Assembly: GCA_023451375.1 (NCBI GenBank)
Contig: JAEXZS010000084.1
Coordinates: 1 to 18,321 of the forward strand
Direction of reading: 5' to 3'
DNA length: 18,321 bases
Source of the DNA: Pseudomonadota bacterium
GTDB lineage: Bacteria > Pseudomonadota > Alphaproteobacteria > Caulobacterales > Caulobacteraceae
Shown piece after piece: positions 6,994-15,222 of this stretch; the first letter of the stretch is position 1, and each line of letters opens with the position of its first letter. The notes under the pieces are model-generated. The model was not told the origin of the DNA, did no database searches, and was given only the letters and a program-made list of their open reading frames with translations. Position numbers and translations under genes: made by a program.

Positions 6994-7812
6994 ATGATCG
7001 CTTCTAACGGCGAGCCTTCGCCGCGCATACCCCGTCCGGGGCAGGGTTTTTCACAAAATTCGCCGGAGCGGGCCTCCGGCGCATCGATCGACCCCGCCGA
7101 CGTCGCCCGCTTCTCGGCCCAGGCCGCCGAATGGTGGGACGCGCACGGTCCGTTCGCGCCGCTACACCGCTTCAATCCCGCGCGGCTGAAGCTGATCCGC
7201 GAGCAGCTGTGCGCCCGCCTGGACCGCGATCCCAAGGCGCTGCGCCCGTTCGAGGGGCTGACCCTGCTCGATGTCGGCTGCGGCGGCGGCCTGATCGCCG
7301 AGCCGATGCGGCGCATGGGCTTCGCGGTCACCGCCGTGGACGCCTCCTCCGAGAACATCGGCACGGCGCGGGCCCATGCGGAGATGGTGGGCCTGGACAT
7401 CGCGTATCGCGCGGCCACCGTGGAGCAGCTGGAGGCGGAAGGGGCCGGCCCGTTCGACGCGGTGCTGACGATGGAGGTGATCGAGCACGTCGCCGACCCT
7501 GAGGCCTTCGTCCGCGCCTGCGCGCGCCTGGTCCGGCCCGGCGGGGTGATGATGGTGGCGACCCTGAACCGAACCTTGAAGTCGCTGGCGCTCGGCAAGA
7601 TCGCCGCCGAATACATCCTGCGCTGGGTCCCGGCCGGCACCCACGACTGGCGCCAGTTCCTGAAGCCGGCCGAGATCCGCGCCATGCTGTCCCAGGAACC
7701 GGTCACGGTCGAGGGCCCCTACGGCCTGGCCTACGATCCGCTGAACGACCGCTGGAGCCAAACCGCCGACGCGGACATCAACTACATGATGGTAGCCACA
7801 CGCGCCGGGTGA
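6994..7812 (+). CDS. ubiG: Ubiquinone biosynthesis O-methyltransferase
   Basis: UbiG carries out both O-methylations in ubiquinone biosynthesis using S-adenosylmethionine. From the ATG at 6994 it is 272 residues. A variable N-terminus is followed by the family segment SIDPADVARFSAQAAEWWD (about 31-49) and FAPLHRFNPARL (54-65). SAM motif I is LDVGCGGG (92-99), with an acidic ribose-binding residue in VTAVDAS (112-118) and the EVIEHV core at 161-166. The C-terminal lid includes THDWRQFLKP and YDPLNDRW. The upstream in-frame TTG at 6958 would overlap the lysC promoter region, so I prefer 6994; the first 25 residues look unlike the family, so the true start could be further in. Its stop is 4 bp from the convergent phosphotransferase stop. 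Confidence 0.93.
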   Translation: MIASNGEPSPRIPRPGQGFSQNSPERASGASIDPADVARFSAQAAEWWDAHGPFAPLHRFNPARLKLIREQLCARLDRDPKALRPFEGLTLLDVGCGGGLIAEPMRRMGFAVTAVDASSENIGTARAHAEMVGLDIAYRAATVEQLEAEGAGPFDAVLTMEVIEHVADPEAFVRACARLVRPGGVMMVATLNRTLKSLALGKIAAEYILRWVPAGTHDWRQFLKPAEIRAMLSQEPVTVEGPYGLAYDPLNDRWSQTADADINYMMVATRAG

Positions 7813-7816
7813 TCGG

Positions 7817-8898
7817 CTAGGCTCCCGCCTTCTTCGCGAAGGCCCACGCCGCGTCGCTGAGGGGAGCGACCTGGGCGGCCATGGTGCGGGCGTGGGCGCT
7901 GGCGGCGGTGCCGTCGCGGACGCGGCCGGCGATGCCCTGGCAGATGGCCGCCAGCCGAAACAGGTTGTAGGCGTAGAGCCAGTCGAGATTGGAAGGCCTC
8001 AGGCCGGTCAGGGCGGCGTAGCGGTCGACCGTCTCCTCGACCGAGGGGATGCCCAGCGCCTCCAGGTCCGCACCGGCTAGGCCGTTGCGCATCGTGGCGG
8101 GAATGGCCCAGCCGATTAGCAGGTAGGAAAAATCCGCCATCGGATCCCCCAGGGTCGACAGCTCCCAGTCCAGCACGGCACGGACCTCGGCCCGGTCCGG
8201 CGCGAGGATCATGTTGTCGAGGCGGAAGTCGCCGTGGACGATGCGGCTGGGGCCCTCCGGCGGCAGGCTGTCGGGCAGGAAGGCGATCAGCCGGTCCATG
8301 GCCGGAACCGGCTCTGTCTCCGACGCGCGGTATTGCTTGGTCCAACGGCCCACCTGGCGCGCGAAGTAATTGCCGGCCTTGCCGTAGTCCGAGAGGCCGA
8401 TCGCGTCGGGTTCGAAGGCGTGCAGCCGCGCCAGCGTATCGGTCTGCGCCTCATAGATGGCCCGCCGCTCGGGCGGGGTCAGGCCGGGCAGCTTCAGGTC
8501 CCAGAAGATGCGGCCGTCCACCTTGTCCATCACATAGAAGATAGAGCCGACGACGCCCTCGTCCATGCACAGGGCGTGCGGGCGCGCGACCGGGAAACCC
8601 TGGGCGCTGAGGGCGGAGATGACCTGGAACTCGCGGTCCACGGCATGGGCGCTGGGCAGCAGCACGCCGGGCGGCTTGCGGCGCAGCACATAGGCGGCGG
8701 TCGGCGTGACCAGCTCATAGGTCGGGTTGGACTGGCCGCCCTTGAACTGGCGCACCGTCAGGGGGCCGGCGTAGTCCGCGACGTTGGCGGCCATCCAGCG
8801 GTCCAGCGCCGCCTCGTCCAGGCGATAGCGCGGATCGACCTCCCGGGTGCCGGAGAAGGCGGTCTGGGCGTCCAGGGCGTGGGCGTCGAGCGTTTCGG

Positions 8899-8902
<4 letters not shown>
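7817..8902 (-). CDS. APH-family phosphotransferase (ACAD10/11-like kinase)
   Basis: The 361-residue protein has the aminoglycoside/choline-kinase fold. The features are the nucleotide loop FKGGQSNPTY (about 53-62), LRRKP with the ATP-binding lysine (73-77), the catalytic loop HGDFRLDN (223-230) and the magnesium site LDWELSTLGDPMADFSYL (244-261). This subgroup resembles the kinase domain of mammalian ACAD10/ACAD11, which phosphorylates 4-hydroxyacyl-CoAs for beta-oxidation, and it is commonly annotated as a phosphotransferase family protein rather than a true antibiotic-resistance enzyme. Its ATG overlaps the glpK stop as ATGA (8899-8902), so the two are translationally coupled. It is convergent with ubiG. 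The substrate is not determined; the pairing with glycerol kinase could mean a role in lipid or glycerol use, which is inference only. Confidence 0.8.
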
Positions 8903-10422
<1,520 letters not shown>

Positions 10423-10461
10423 GTCGTTTCTCTCCCGATAGGCTTGAGATAAGGGGAGCAC

Positions 10462-11442
10462 ATGACGAACCGCCTGCCCAGCTATGAAGGCGTCCTCGAC
10501 GCGGCTCGCCGGATCGACGGCGTCGCCGTGCGCACCCCGCTGGTCGAAAACCCGGCGCTGAATGAGCGGATCGGCGGCCGGGTGCTGATGAAGGCCGAGA
10601 ACCTTCAGCGCGCCGGGGCCTTCAAGTTTCGCGGCGCCTACAACCGCATCAGCCGGCTGAGCGAGGACGAGCGCCGCCGCGGCGTGGTCGCCTTCTCCTC
10701 CGGCAATCACGCCCAGGGCGTGGCGGCGGCGGCGCGGCTGGCGGGAACGCCGGCGATCATCGTCATGCCGTCGGACTCGCCGCGGGTGAAGGTGGAGGGC
10801 GTCCTCGCCTTGGGCGGAGAGGTGCGCGAATACGACCGCTGGACCGAGAGCCGCGAGGCGATCGGCGCCGCCATCGCCGCCGAACGCGGCGCCGTCCTGG
10901 TGCCGCCGTTCGACGACCCCTTCATCATCGAGGGCCAGGGCACGACGTCGCTGGAGCTGCTGGACCAGACCGACGCGCCGATCGACCAGCTGCTGTGCGG
11001 CGCCTCGGGCGGCGGCCTGCTCGCCGGGATCAACCTGGTCATGGCCGAGCGCAGCCCTAACACCCGCGTGTTCGTGGTCGAGCCCGAGGCCTCCGACGAC
11101 ACCGCCCGCTCCCTGGCCGCCGGCGAGCGCGTCGGTCATCCGCAGGGCGCGCCCTCGATCTGCGACGCCCTGATGGCGCCGATGCCGGGCGAACTGACCT
11201 TCCCGATCAACCGTCGCCTGGCCGGCGCCATCACCGTCTCCGACGCCGAGGTCGCCGAGGCGATGGCCTTCGCCTTCCGTCAACTGAAGCTGGTCGTGGA
11301 GCCCGGCGGCGCGGTGTCCCTGGCGGCGCTGCTGTGCGGAAGGATCGAGACGAAGGACCGCACGACCGCCGTCGTCCTGTCCGGCGGCAATGTCGATCCC
11401 GAGCTGTTCGCCACCATCATCGAGGGCCGGTTCGGAAGCTGA
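10462..11442 (+). CDS. Threonine/serine dehydratase-like PLP enzyme
   Basis: This 326-residue fold-type II PLP enzyme is of the catabolic threonine dehydratase / serine racemase group. The PLP lysine is in AGAFKFRGAYN (Lys55), followed by SSGNHAQGVA (79-88), EGQGTTSLELL (157-167), the phosphate-binding glycine loop CGASGGGLLAG (179-189) and the cofactor-ring motif SGGNVDP near the C-terminus. There is no C-terminal ACT-like regulatory domain, so it is not the long biosynthetic IlvA; its length fits the TdcB/serine racemase type. The reaction is either L-threonine/L-serine deamination or serine racemisation/dehydration, which sequence alone does not separate. The ATG at 10462 has an AAGGGGAG ribosome site 3 nt upstream. 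A MaoC gene follows after 56 bp. Confidence 0.88.
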   Translation: MTNRLPSYEGVLDAARRIDGVAVRTPLVENPALNERIGGRVLMKAENLQRAGAFKFRGAYNRISRLSEDERRRGVVAFSSGNHAQGVAAAARLAGTPAIIVMPSDSPRVKVEGVLALGGEVREYDRWTESREAIGAAIAAERGAVLVPPFDDPFIIEGQGTTSLELLDQTDAPIDQLLCGASGGGLLAGINLVMAERSPNTRVFVVEPEASDDTARSLAAGERVGHPQGAPSICDALMAPMPGELTFPINRRLAGAITVSDAEVAEAMAFAFRQLKLVVEPGGAVSLAALLCGRIETKDRTTAVVLSGGNVDPELFATIIEGRFGS

Positions 11443-11498
11443 CGCTTCCCTTCCTCCGCGCCTTTCGCCAACCTCTCGACAACAAAGGGAGGGAAGCC

Positions 11499-11954
11499 AT
11501 GCCGCAACCGTCGGAACTGCAGGGCCTGATCGGCCGGGAGGTCGGGGTCTCCCGCTGGTTCGAAGTGACCCAGGCGCGCATCGACGCCTTCGCCGACTGC
11601 ACCGAGGACTGGCAGTTCATCCACGTCGATCCGGACAAGGCCGCGGCCACCCCCTTCGGCGGGACCATCGCCCACGGGTTCCTGACCCTCAGCCTGGCCT
11701 CGGCCATGAGCTACGACGCCGTCGCGCCGCTGGAGGGCGTGGCGATGGGGGTCAACTATGGATTCGACAAGCTGCGCTTCCTCGCCCCCGTCCCCGCCGG
11801 CTCGCGCGTGCGCGGTCGCTTCAAACTGTTATCCGCCGAGGACAAGGGCGGCGGCCGCTGGCTGCTGAAGCACGAACTGACCGTCGAGATCGAAGGCGGC
11901 GACAAGCCCGCCCTGATCGCCGAGTGGCTGGGGATGCAGATGGTCGGCGGCTAG
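11499..11954 (+). CDS. MaoC-family hot-dog dehydratase (enoyl-CoA hydratase-2 type)
   Basis: This 151-residue single hot-dog protein has the hydratase-2 signature FADCTEDWQFIHVDP (31-45), with the catalytic pair Asp37 and His42, and the TPFGGTIAHGFLTLSL segment (51-66) that lines the substrate tunnel. Family members hydrate (R)-specific enoyl-CoAs in beta-oxidation or in supplying polyhydroxyalkanoate monomers; the exact substrate is not evident. The ATG at 11499 is chosen for its strong ribosome site (GGGAGGGAA, 4-5 nt upstream) and because the family begins just after it. It is 56 bp downstream of the dehydratase on the same strand and may be co-transcribed. Confidence 0.88.
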   Translation: MPQPSELQGLIGREVGVSRWFEVTQARIDAFADCTEDWQFIHVDPDKAAATPFGGTIAHGFLTLSLASAMSYDAVAPLEGVAMGVNYGFDKLRFLAPVPAGSRVRGRFKLLSAEDKGGGRWLLKHELTVEIEGGDKPALIAEWLGMQMVGG

Positions 11955-11997
11955 CCGGCGCCTGCCTACCAACGCTTTAGAATGTCTTTGAAAAGAA

Positions 11998-12072
<75 letters not shown>

Positions 12073-12114
12073 GCCTGGGCGGCCCTCGGTGCGACCGGGG
12101 GTCGGGAGGGCGGT

Positions 12115-12143
12115 CCTATAGCGGGGGACGGGGGCGGCTTCAA
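12115..12143 (-). promoter_or_regulatory. Promoter of tRNA-Val
   Basis: On minus a TTGAAG -35 box (12138-12143) is followed by exactly 17 nt and a TATAGG -10 box (12115-12120). Transcription would begin near 12108, about 36 nt before the mature tRNA 5' end. Both the match to housekeeping sigma consensus and the position support it. Confidence 0.7.
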
Positions 12144-12151
12144 CCCCCTTG

Positions 12152-12172
12152 AGCGGATCGTCTTCGATCGCT
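12152..12172 (-). terminator. Possible weak terminator hairpin after cpdR
   Basis: On minus, AGCGATCG (12165-12172) can pair with CGATCCGCT (12152-12160) around a 4-nt loop with one bulged C, right at the cpdR stop codon. No U tract follows, so this is at best a factor-dependent or weak terminator. It also separates cpdR from the tRNA promoter. Confidence 0.25.
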
Positions 12173-12528
12173 TAGGCGGCGACCATCCGCTCTACCTCAT
12201 TGACCAGGTCGCGCAGGTGCACGGGCTTGGACAGCACCTTGGCCTGGGGCGTCGCCTGGGCGGCGGTGAGGGCCACGGCGGCGAAGCCGGTGATGAACAT
12301 GATGCGCAGGTTGGGCTGGCGGGCGGCGGCGACGCGCGCGACCTCTATGCCGTCGGCGCCGGGCATCACGATGTCGGTCAGCAACAGGTCGTAGGGGCCG
12401 TGCTCCAGCGCGTCGATGGCGTCGTCGCCATTCTCACAATCGATGACCTGGTGACCCGCCCGCTCCAGCGCGCGGGTGAGAAAGCCGCGCAACGAACTGT
12501 CGTCTTCGGCCAGGAGTATGCGCGCCAT
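12172..12528 (-). CDS. cpdR: Single-domain response regulator CpdR
   Basis: The protein is 118 residues and consists of one receiver domain only. It has the acidic pocket AEDD (7-10), the phosphoacceptor Asp52 in LLLTDIVMPG, the Thr in IMFITGFAAVAL and the Lys in KVLSKPVHLRDLV. The sequence around FITGFAAVAL and KVLSKP.HLRDLVNEVERM closely matches CpdR of Caulobacter. CpdR, when unphosphorylated, acts as a ClpXP adaptor that primes the protease and localises it to the cell pole; phosphorylation through the CckA-ChpT relay switches this off, so it times degradation of PdeA and other substrates and helps CtrA turnover. The divergent N-formylglutamate amidohydrolase neighbour is also conserved in alphaproteobacteria, from memory including Sinorhizobium. 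The ribosome site is weak. Confidence 0.9.
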   Translation of the reverse strand: MARILLAEDDSSLRGFLTRALERAGHQVIDCENGDDAIDALEHGPYDLLLTDIVMPGADGIEVARVAAARQPNLRIMFITGFAAVALTAAQATPQAKVLSKPVHLRDLVNEVERMVAA

Positions 12529-12553
12529 GCGAGGGTAAGCCTTGTGAAACTCG

Positions 12554-12597
12554 GCGGAATCCTAGGCGGCAACGGTAAACCGCCGGTGAAATTCCGC
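12554..12597. promoter_or_regulatory. Nested inverted repeat between divergent genes
   Basis: The 114-bp gap between cpdR and the amidohydrolase contains GCGGAAT (12554-12560) mirrored by ATTCCGC (12591-12597), enclosing GGCGG (12565-12569) mirrored by CCGCC (12580-12584). It could be an operator or a 5' leader hairpin of the plus-strand gene. I found no CtrA-type TTAA-N7-TTAA site here. Confidence 0.3.
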
Positions 12598-12642
12598 GCT
12601 CCCCCGGCTTTCGTCCACAGCGAAACCGGCTATGCCGTGGGC

Positions 12643-13467
12643 ATGACCTTCGGCGCCGCCAGCTATTCGATCACCCGCCCGCCGGCGGGGGCGCCGGCGA
12701 CGCCGCTGGTCTTCGCCTCCCCGCATTCGGGGGACATCTATCCCGACGATCTCGGCGCCGCGCCCGGGCTGGCCGCGTCCAGCCTGAGGAGCGCGGAGGA
12801 CGTGCTGGTCGCCCGGTTGGTCGAGGACGGGCCGGCGCACGGCGCGCCGCTGATCGAGGGCTGCATCGGGCGCGCCTATGTCGACCTGAACCGCGACCCC
12901 GCGGATCTCGACCCCGTGCTGGTGGAGGGCGCCGGCGAGGCGTCGGGACCGAAGACGGCGGCGGGCTATGGAGTGCTGCCGCGCCTCACCGGGGACGGCG
13001 TGGCGCTGTACGACCGACGGCTGGGCCTGGAGGCGGCGCAGGCGCGCATCGCGACCGTGCATGCGCCTTATCACGCGGCCCTGGCGGGGCTGATGCAGGC
13101 GGCGCGGGACCGTCACGGGCGCGCCCTGCTGATCGACTGGCACTCCATGCCGTCGCGGGCGGCGGGGGTGGAGGTGGTGCTGGGCGATCGGCATGGCGCA
13201 TCCTGCGGCGCGCGCCTGACGCGGCGCCTCAGGGCCGAGTTCGAACGGCTGGGGTGGCGCGTGGCCCTGAACCATCCCTACGCGGGCGGTTGGTCGACGC
13301 AACGTTGGGGACAACCGGAGGAGGGTTTCGAGGCGATCCAGATCGAACTGAGCCGACGGCTTTATCTGGATGAGGCGACCCTGGCGCCCAATGCGGGCTG
13401 GTCTAGGACCCGAAGCGCCCTCGGGCGCGTGATCGACGCCTTGTGCGCCGATAATTGGTCGGCCTGA
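12643..13467 (+). CDS. N-formylglutamate amidohydrolase
   Basis: The 274-residue protein belongs to the FGase family, which hydrolyses N-formyl-L-glutamate to glutamate and formate at the end of one histidine-degradation route. Motifs are FASPHSGDIYP (24-34) with the metal-site histidine, the IGRAYVDLNRDP block (75-86), LLIDWHSMPS (162-171), and the downstream NHPYAGG and QIELSRRLYLD segments. No other hut gene is near, and members next to cpdR are conserved in alphaproteobacteria without a hut operon, so the physiological substrate may differ. The open frame extends upstream into cpdR antisense; the ATG at 12643 is the first sensible start, with an in-frame GTG two codons before as the alternative. 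I see no strong ribosome site. Confidence 0.85.
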   Translation: MTFGAASYSITRPPAGAPATPLVFASPHSGDIYPDDLGAAPGLAASSLRSAEDVLVARLVEDGPAHGAPLIEGCIGRAYVDLNRDPADLDPVLVEGAGEASGPKTAAGYGVLPRLTGDGVALYDRRLGLEAAQARIATVHAPYHAALAGLMQAARDRHGRALLIDWHSMPSRAAGVEVVLGDRHGASCGARLTRRLRAEFERLGWRVALNHPYAGGWSTQRWGQPEEGFEAIQIELSRRLYLDEATLAPNAGWSRTRSALGRVIDALCADNWSA

Positions 13468-13476
13468 ACCGGACAG

Positions 13477-13558
13477 AAAAAAAGCCGCGCCCGAGGGCGC
13501 GGCATGAAAGTCTATAGGGAGGAAACGCCCAGGAAGGGCAAGACGCCCGAAGGCGTCG
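13477..13558 (-). ncRNA. Candidate small RNA with its own promoter and terminator
   Basis: On minus a good promoter (13565-13593) would start an RNA near 13558, ending at an intrinsic terminator with its U tract at 13477-13483, so about 80 nt. The predicted RNA opens with a perfect GACGCC-UUCG-GGCGUC hairpin (13542-13557), then a short GCCC/GGGC stem-loop (13527-13539). An unpaired stretch follows, holding CCUCCC (13517-13522), and then the terminator hairpin. The exposed CCUCCC complements Shine-Dalgarno sequences (GGGAGG), as in trans-acting regulatory RNAs. No reading frame of note exists. It lies between the amidohydrolase and the DUF599 gene. An alternative is that part of this is merely the 3' UTR and terminator of the DUF599 transcript, but the separate promoter argues for an independent RNA. 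Confidence 0.6.
13484..13503 (-). terminator. Intrinsic terminator of the candidate small RNA
   Basis: A perfect 8-bp GC stem GCCGCGCC/GGCGCGGC (13484-13491 and 13496-13503) with a 4-nt loop is followed on minus by seven Us (13477-13483). On plus there is no T tract behind the stem, so it works for minus transcripts only. It may also terminate read-through from the DUF599 gene. Confidence 0.85.
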
Positions 13559-13564
13559 AAAGGC

Positions 13565-13593
13565 AATCTAGGTTGCGATGCACAATAGGTCAA
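13565..13593 (-). promoter_or_regulatory. Promoter of the candidate small RNA
   Basis: A TTGACC -35 box (13588-13593 on minus) is separated by exactly 17 nt from a TAGATT -10 box (13565-13570). Five of six bases match consensus at -35 and four of six at -10. The predicted start is about 7 nt downstream, directly before the first hairpin. Confidence 0.65.
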
Positions 13594-13691
13594 CCCCGAC
13601 ATGCGGATCGGCGGTCACGCTGTGTAACGAAATTGCGGCTGTGATAGCGTTAGCACGACCCTTTTTGGGCAAGTTTTGGCCGCACATGCTC

Positions 13692-13714
13692 TCGCATTTG
13701 CGAAATGATCATTG
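13692..13714. repeat. Overlapping short palindromes near the DUF599 stop
   Basis: TCGCA-TT-TGCGA (13692-13703), CATTT-GCG-AAATG (13695-13707) and the perfect palindrome AATGATCATT (13704-13713) overlap within 23 bp. They could form a weak 3' hairpin of the DUF599 transcript or a protein-binding site; no T tract follows on either strand. Confidence 0.3.
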
Positions 13715-13715
13715 A

Positions 13716-14399
13716 TCACTCAGCCAGCAGACGCCGCGCGTTCCGGATGGCCCGGGCGGCCGGCGAGGCCGCTTGGCGATAGATCAGCAGCCCGAAGGAC
13801 GAGGCGACGCCCAGCGCCAGCCAGGCAGGGCCGAAGAGCCAGGCCGCCGCCGCCAAGGCGAAGTAATAGCCGCGCACACCTTGGCTGAAGGCCCCCAGCG
13901 CCGGGTTCAGCAGCTGGCCCGCCGCTTCGGCGAACGCCTTGCGGTCGGTCTTGTGATGAAGCTCCGGCGCCGCGCCGATCAGCGCCAGCGTGTAGTTCAT
14001 CTGACGCAGGGCCCAGATGAAGTCGAGGAAACCCCGGGTCAGGCACACCAGCACCAGGGCCAGCTTGGCTTCAAGCATCTTCAGCGGCACGTTCTCGGCG
14101 CCCACGGCCGCGAAGCCGCGCAAGGCGGTTTCGCCCCCGAACAATATGCCCGCCACCGCCGCGATCAGCAGCAGGTTGGTCGAGGCGAAGAAGGAGGCCG
14201 AGTTGATCGAGTGGCCCATCAACTGGCTGTCGACCAGCTTGATCTCGCGCTGGGTCATGGACGCCATCCACACGGTGCGGACGTGCACCATGTCATCGTT
14301 CAGCGAGCCGCCGCGCCGGCTGATCGCCCGAAGGATGGGGCCGTAGCCGAGCCAGCAGATGAAGAAGAGGGCCAGCGCCCCCCAGTCGAGCCACGTCAT
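13716..14399 (-). CDS. DUF599 family integral membrane protein
   Basis: This 227-residue multi-pass membrane protein of unknown function has hydrophobic helices at about 6-26, 72-90, 112-142 and a C-terminal pair within 176-207. The family block from WMASMTQREIKLVDSQLMG (about 44-62) to HSINSASFFASTN matches DUF599, as does the RQMNYTLALIGAAP segment (132-145). I chose the ATG at 14397-14399 because it lies just before the first helix (MTWLDWGALALFFICW) and has AGGGTGG upstream. A GTG at 14459 or ATG at 14453 would add a proline/glycine-rich tail absent from the family and run into the ppa promoter region. It is divergent from ppa. Confidence 0.82.
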   Translation of the reverse strand: MTWLDWGALALFFICWLGYGPILRAISRRGGSLNDDMVHVRTVWMASMTQREIKLVDSQLMGHSINSASFFASTNLLLIAAVAGILFGGETALRGFAAVGAENVPLKMLEAKLALVLVCLTRGFLDFIWALRQMNYTLALIGAAPELHHKTDRKAFAEAAGQLLNPALGAFSQGVRGYYFALAAAAWLFGPAWLALGVASSFGLLIYRQAASPAARAIRNARRLLAE

Positions 14400-14468
14400 G
14401 ACGCCACCCTGACGCCAGGCGCCGCTCCCGGCAAGGGCTCCGGGTTCCGGCATGGACACAGGTCACGC

Positions 14469-14497
14469 TTGCCGTGAAGCCCCGACGGGCCTATCAC
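14469..14497 (+). promoter_or_regulatory. Probable promoter of the pyrophosphatase gene
   Basis: TTGCCG (14469-14474) and TATCAC (14492-14497) are separated by 17 nt, giving a predicted start near 14504 and a leader of about 36 nt before the ATG at 14540. Each box matches consensus moderately. Confidence 0.5.
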
Positions 14498-14539
14498 CCT
14501 TCGCCCTTCGATTTTTGCATCGCAACAAGAACAGACGCC

Positions 14540-15097
14540 ATGAACCTGGACGCCATTCCCGTCGGTCCGAACGCCCCCTGGGACGTCAACGTCGTCATTG
14601 AGATTCCGCAGGGCGGCCTGCCGGTGAAGTACGAGATGGACAAGGCCTCGGGCGCCCTGTTCGTGGACCGCTTCCTGCACACGGCCATGTACTATCCGGG
14701 CAACTACGGCTTCATCCCGCACACCCTGTCGGACGACGGCGATCCCTGCGACGTCATCGTGCTGAACCCGACGCCGGTCGTGCCGGGCTGCGTCATCCGC
14801 TCGCGCCCGATCGGCGTGCTGAAGATGGTGGACGAGGCCGGCGGCGACGAGAAGATCCTCGCCGTGCCCGTCGACAAGCTGAACCCCTATTATACCGAGG
14901 TCGCCAGCTATCGTCAGTTGCCGGCCATCCTGGTCGAGCAGATCGAGCACTTCTTCACCCGCTACAAGGATCTGGAGAAAGGCAAGTCGGTCACCGTCAA
15001 GGGCTGGGGGGACGCCGGGGAGGCCGCCGAGCTGATCGCCAAGGGGATGCAGGCCCATCAGGACAAGCTTGCCGCGAAAGCCGCCAACGCCGCCTGA
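14540..15097 (+). CDS. ppa: Inorganic pyrophosphatase
   Basis: This soluble family I enzyme of 185 residues hydrolyses pyrophosphate to phosphate and so drives nucleic acid, protein and lipid synthesis. It shows VVIEIPQGGLPVKYEMDKASG (18-38), with the substrate-binding Glu, Lys and Tyr. FVDRFLHTAMYYPGNYGFIPHTL (41-63) follows, then the metal-binding signature DDGDPCDVIV (65-74) and the KLNPYYTEV and HFFTRYKDLE segments. The length and signature match bacterial hexameric enzymes. The ATG at 14540 is the family start. An intrinsic terminator follows, so the gene is probably a single transcription unit. Confidence 0.97.
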   Translation: MNLDAIPVGPNAPWDVNVVIEIPQGGLPVKYEMDKASGALFVDRFLHTAMYYPGNYGFIPHTLSDDGDPCDVIVLNPTPVVPGCVIRSRPIGVLKMVDEAGGDEKILAVPVDKLNPYYTEVASYRQLPAILVEQIEHFFTRYKDLEKGKSVTVKGWGDAGEAAELIAKGMQAHQDKLAAKAANAA

Positions 15098-15127
15098 TCC
15101 GGCCGCGATCGCCGACACGCATCAGGG

Positions 15128-15156
15128 CGCCGCTCCGGCCGGAGCGGCGTCTTTTT
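15128..15156 (+). terminator. Intrinsic terminator after ppa
   Basis: A perfect 9-bp stem CGCCGCTCC/GGAGCGGCG (15128-15136 and 15141-15149) with a GGCC loop is followed by TC and five Ts (15152-15156). It separates ppa from hslU. Confidence 0.9.
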
Positions 15157-15222
15157 GCTGCGCGACGCCATGTCCGCGCGGCCCCTCTCCCGCTCGGCTC
15201 CCGGACGCCCTATCTCAGCGCC

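Noticed and set aside
5690..6997. A 435-codon plus-strand frame
   Set aside because: It is antisense to lysC across its whole length and has the same His/Asp/Gly-rich shadow composition.
10423..11283. Upstream extension of glpK by 287 codons
   Set aside because: It is antisense to the dehydratase gene, and glycerol kinases begin at the AIDQGTTS segment; the TTG with a ribosome site is the better start.
13484..13503. Terminator of the plus-strand N-formylglutamate amidohydrolase gene
   Set aside because: The T tract is only on the minus side of the stem; plus transcripts would continue into ATGAAAG with no U run.
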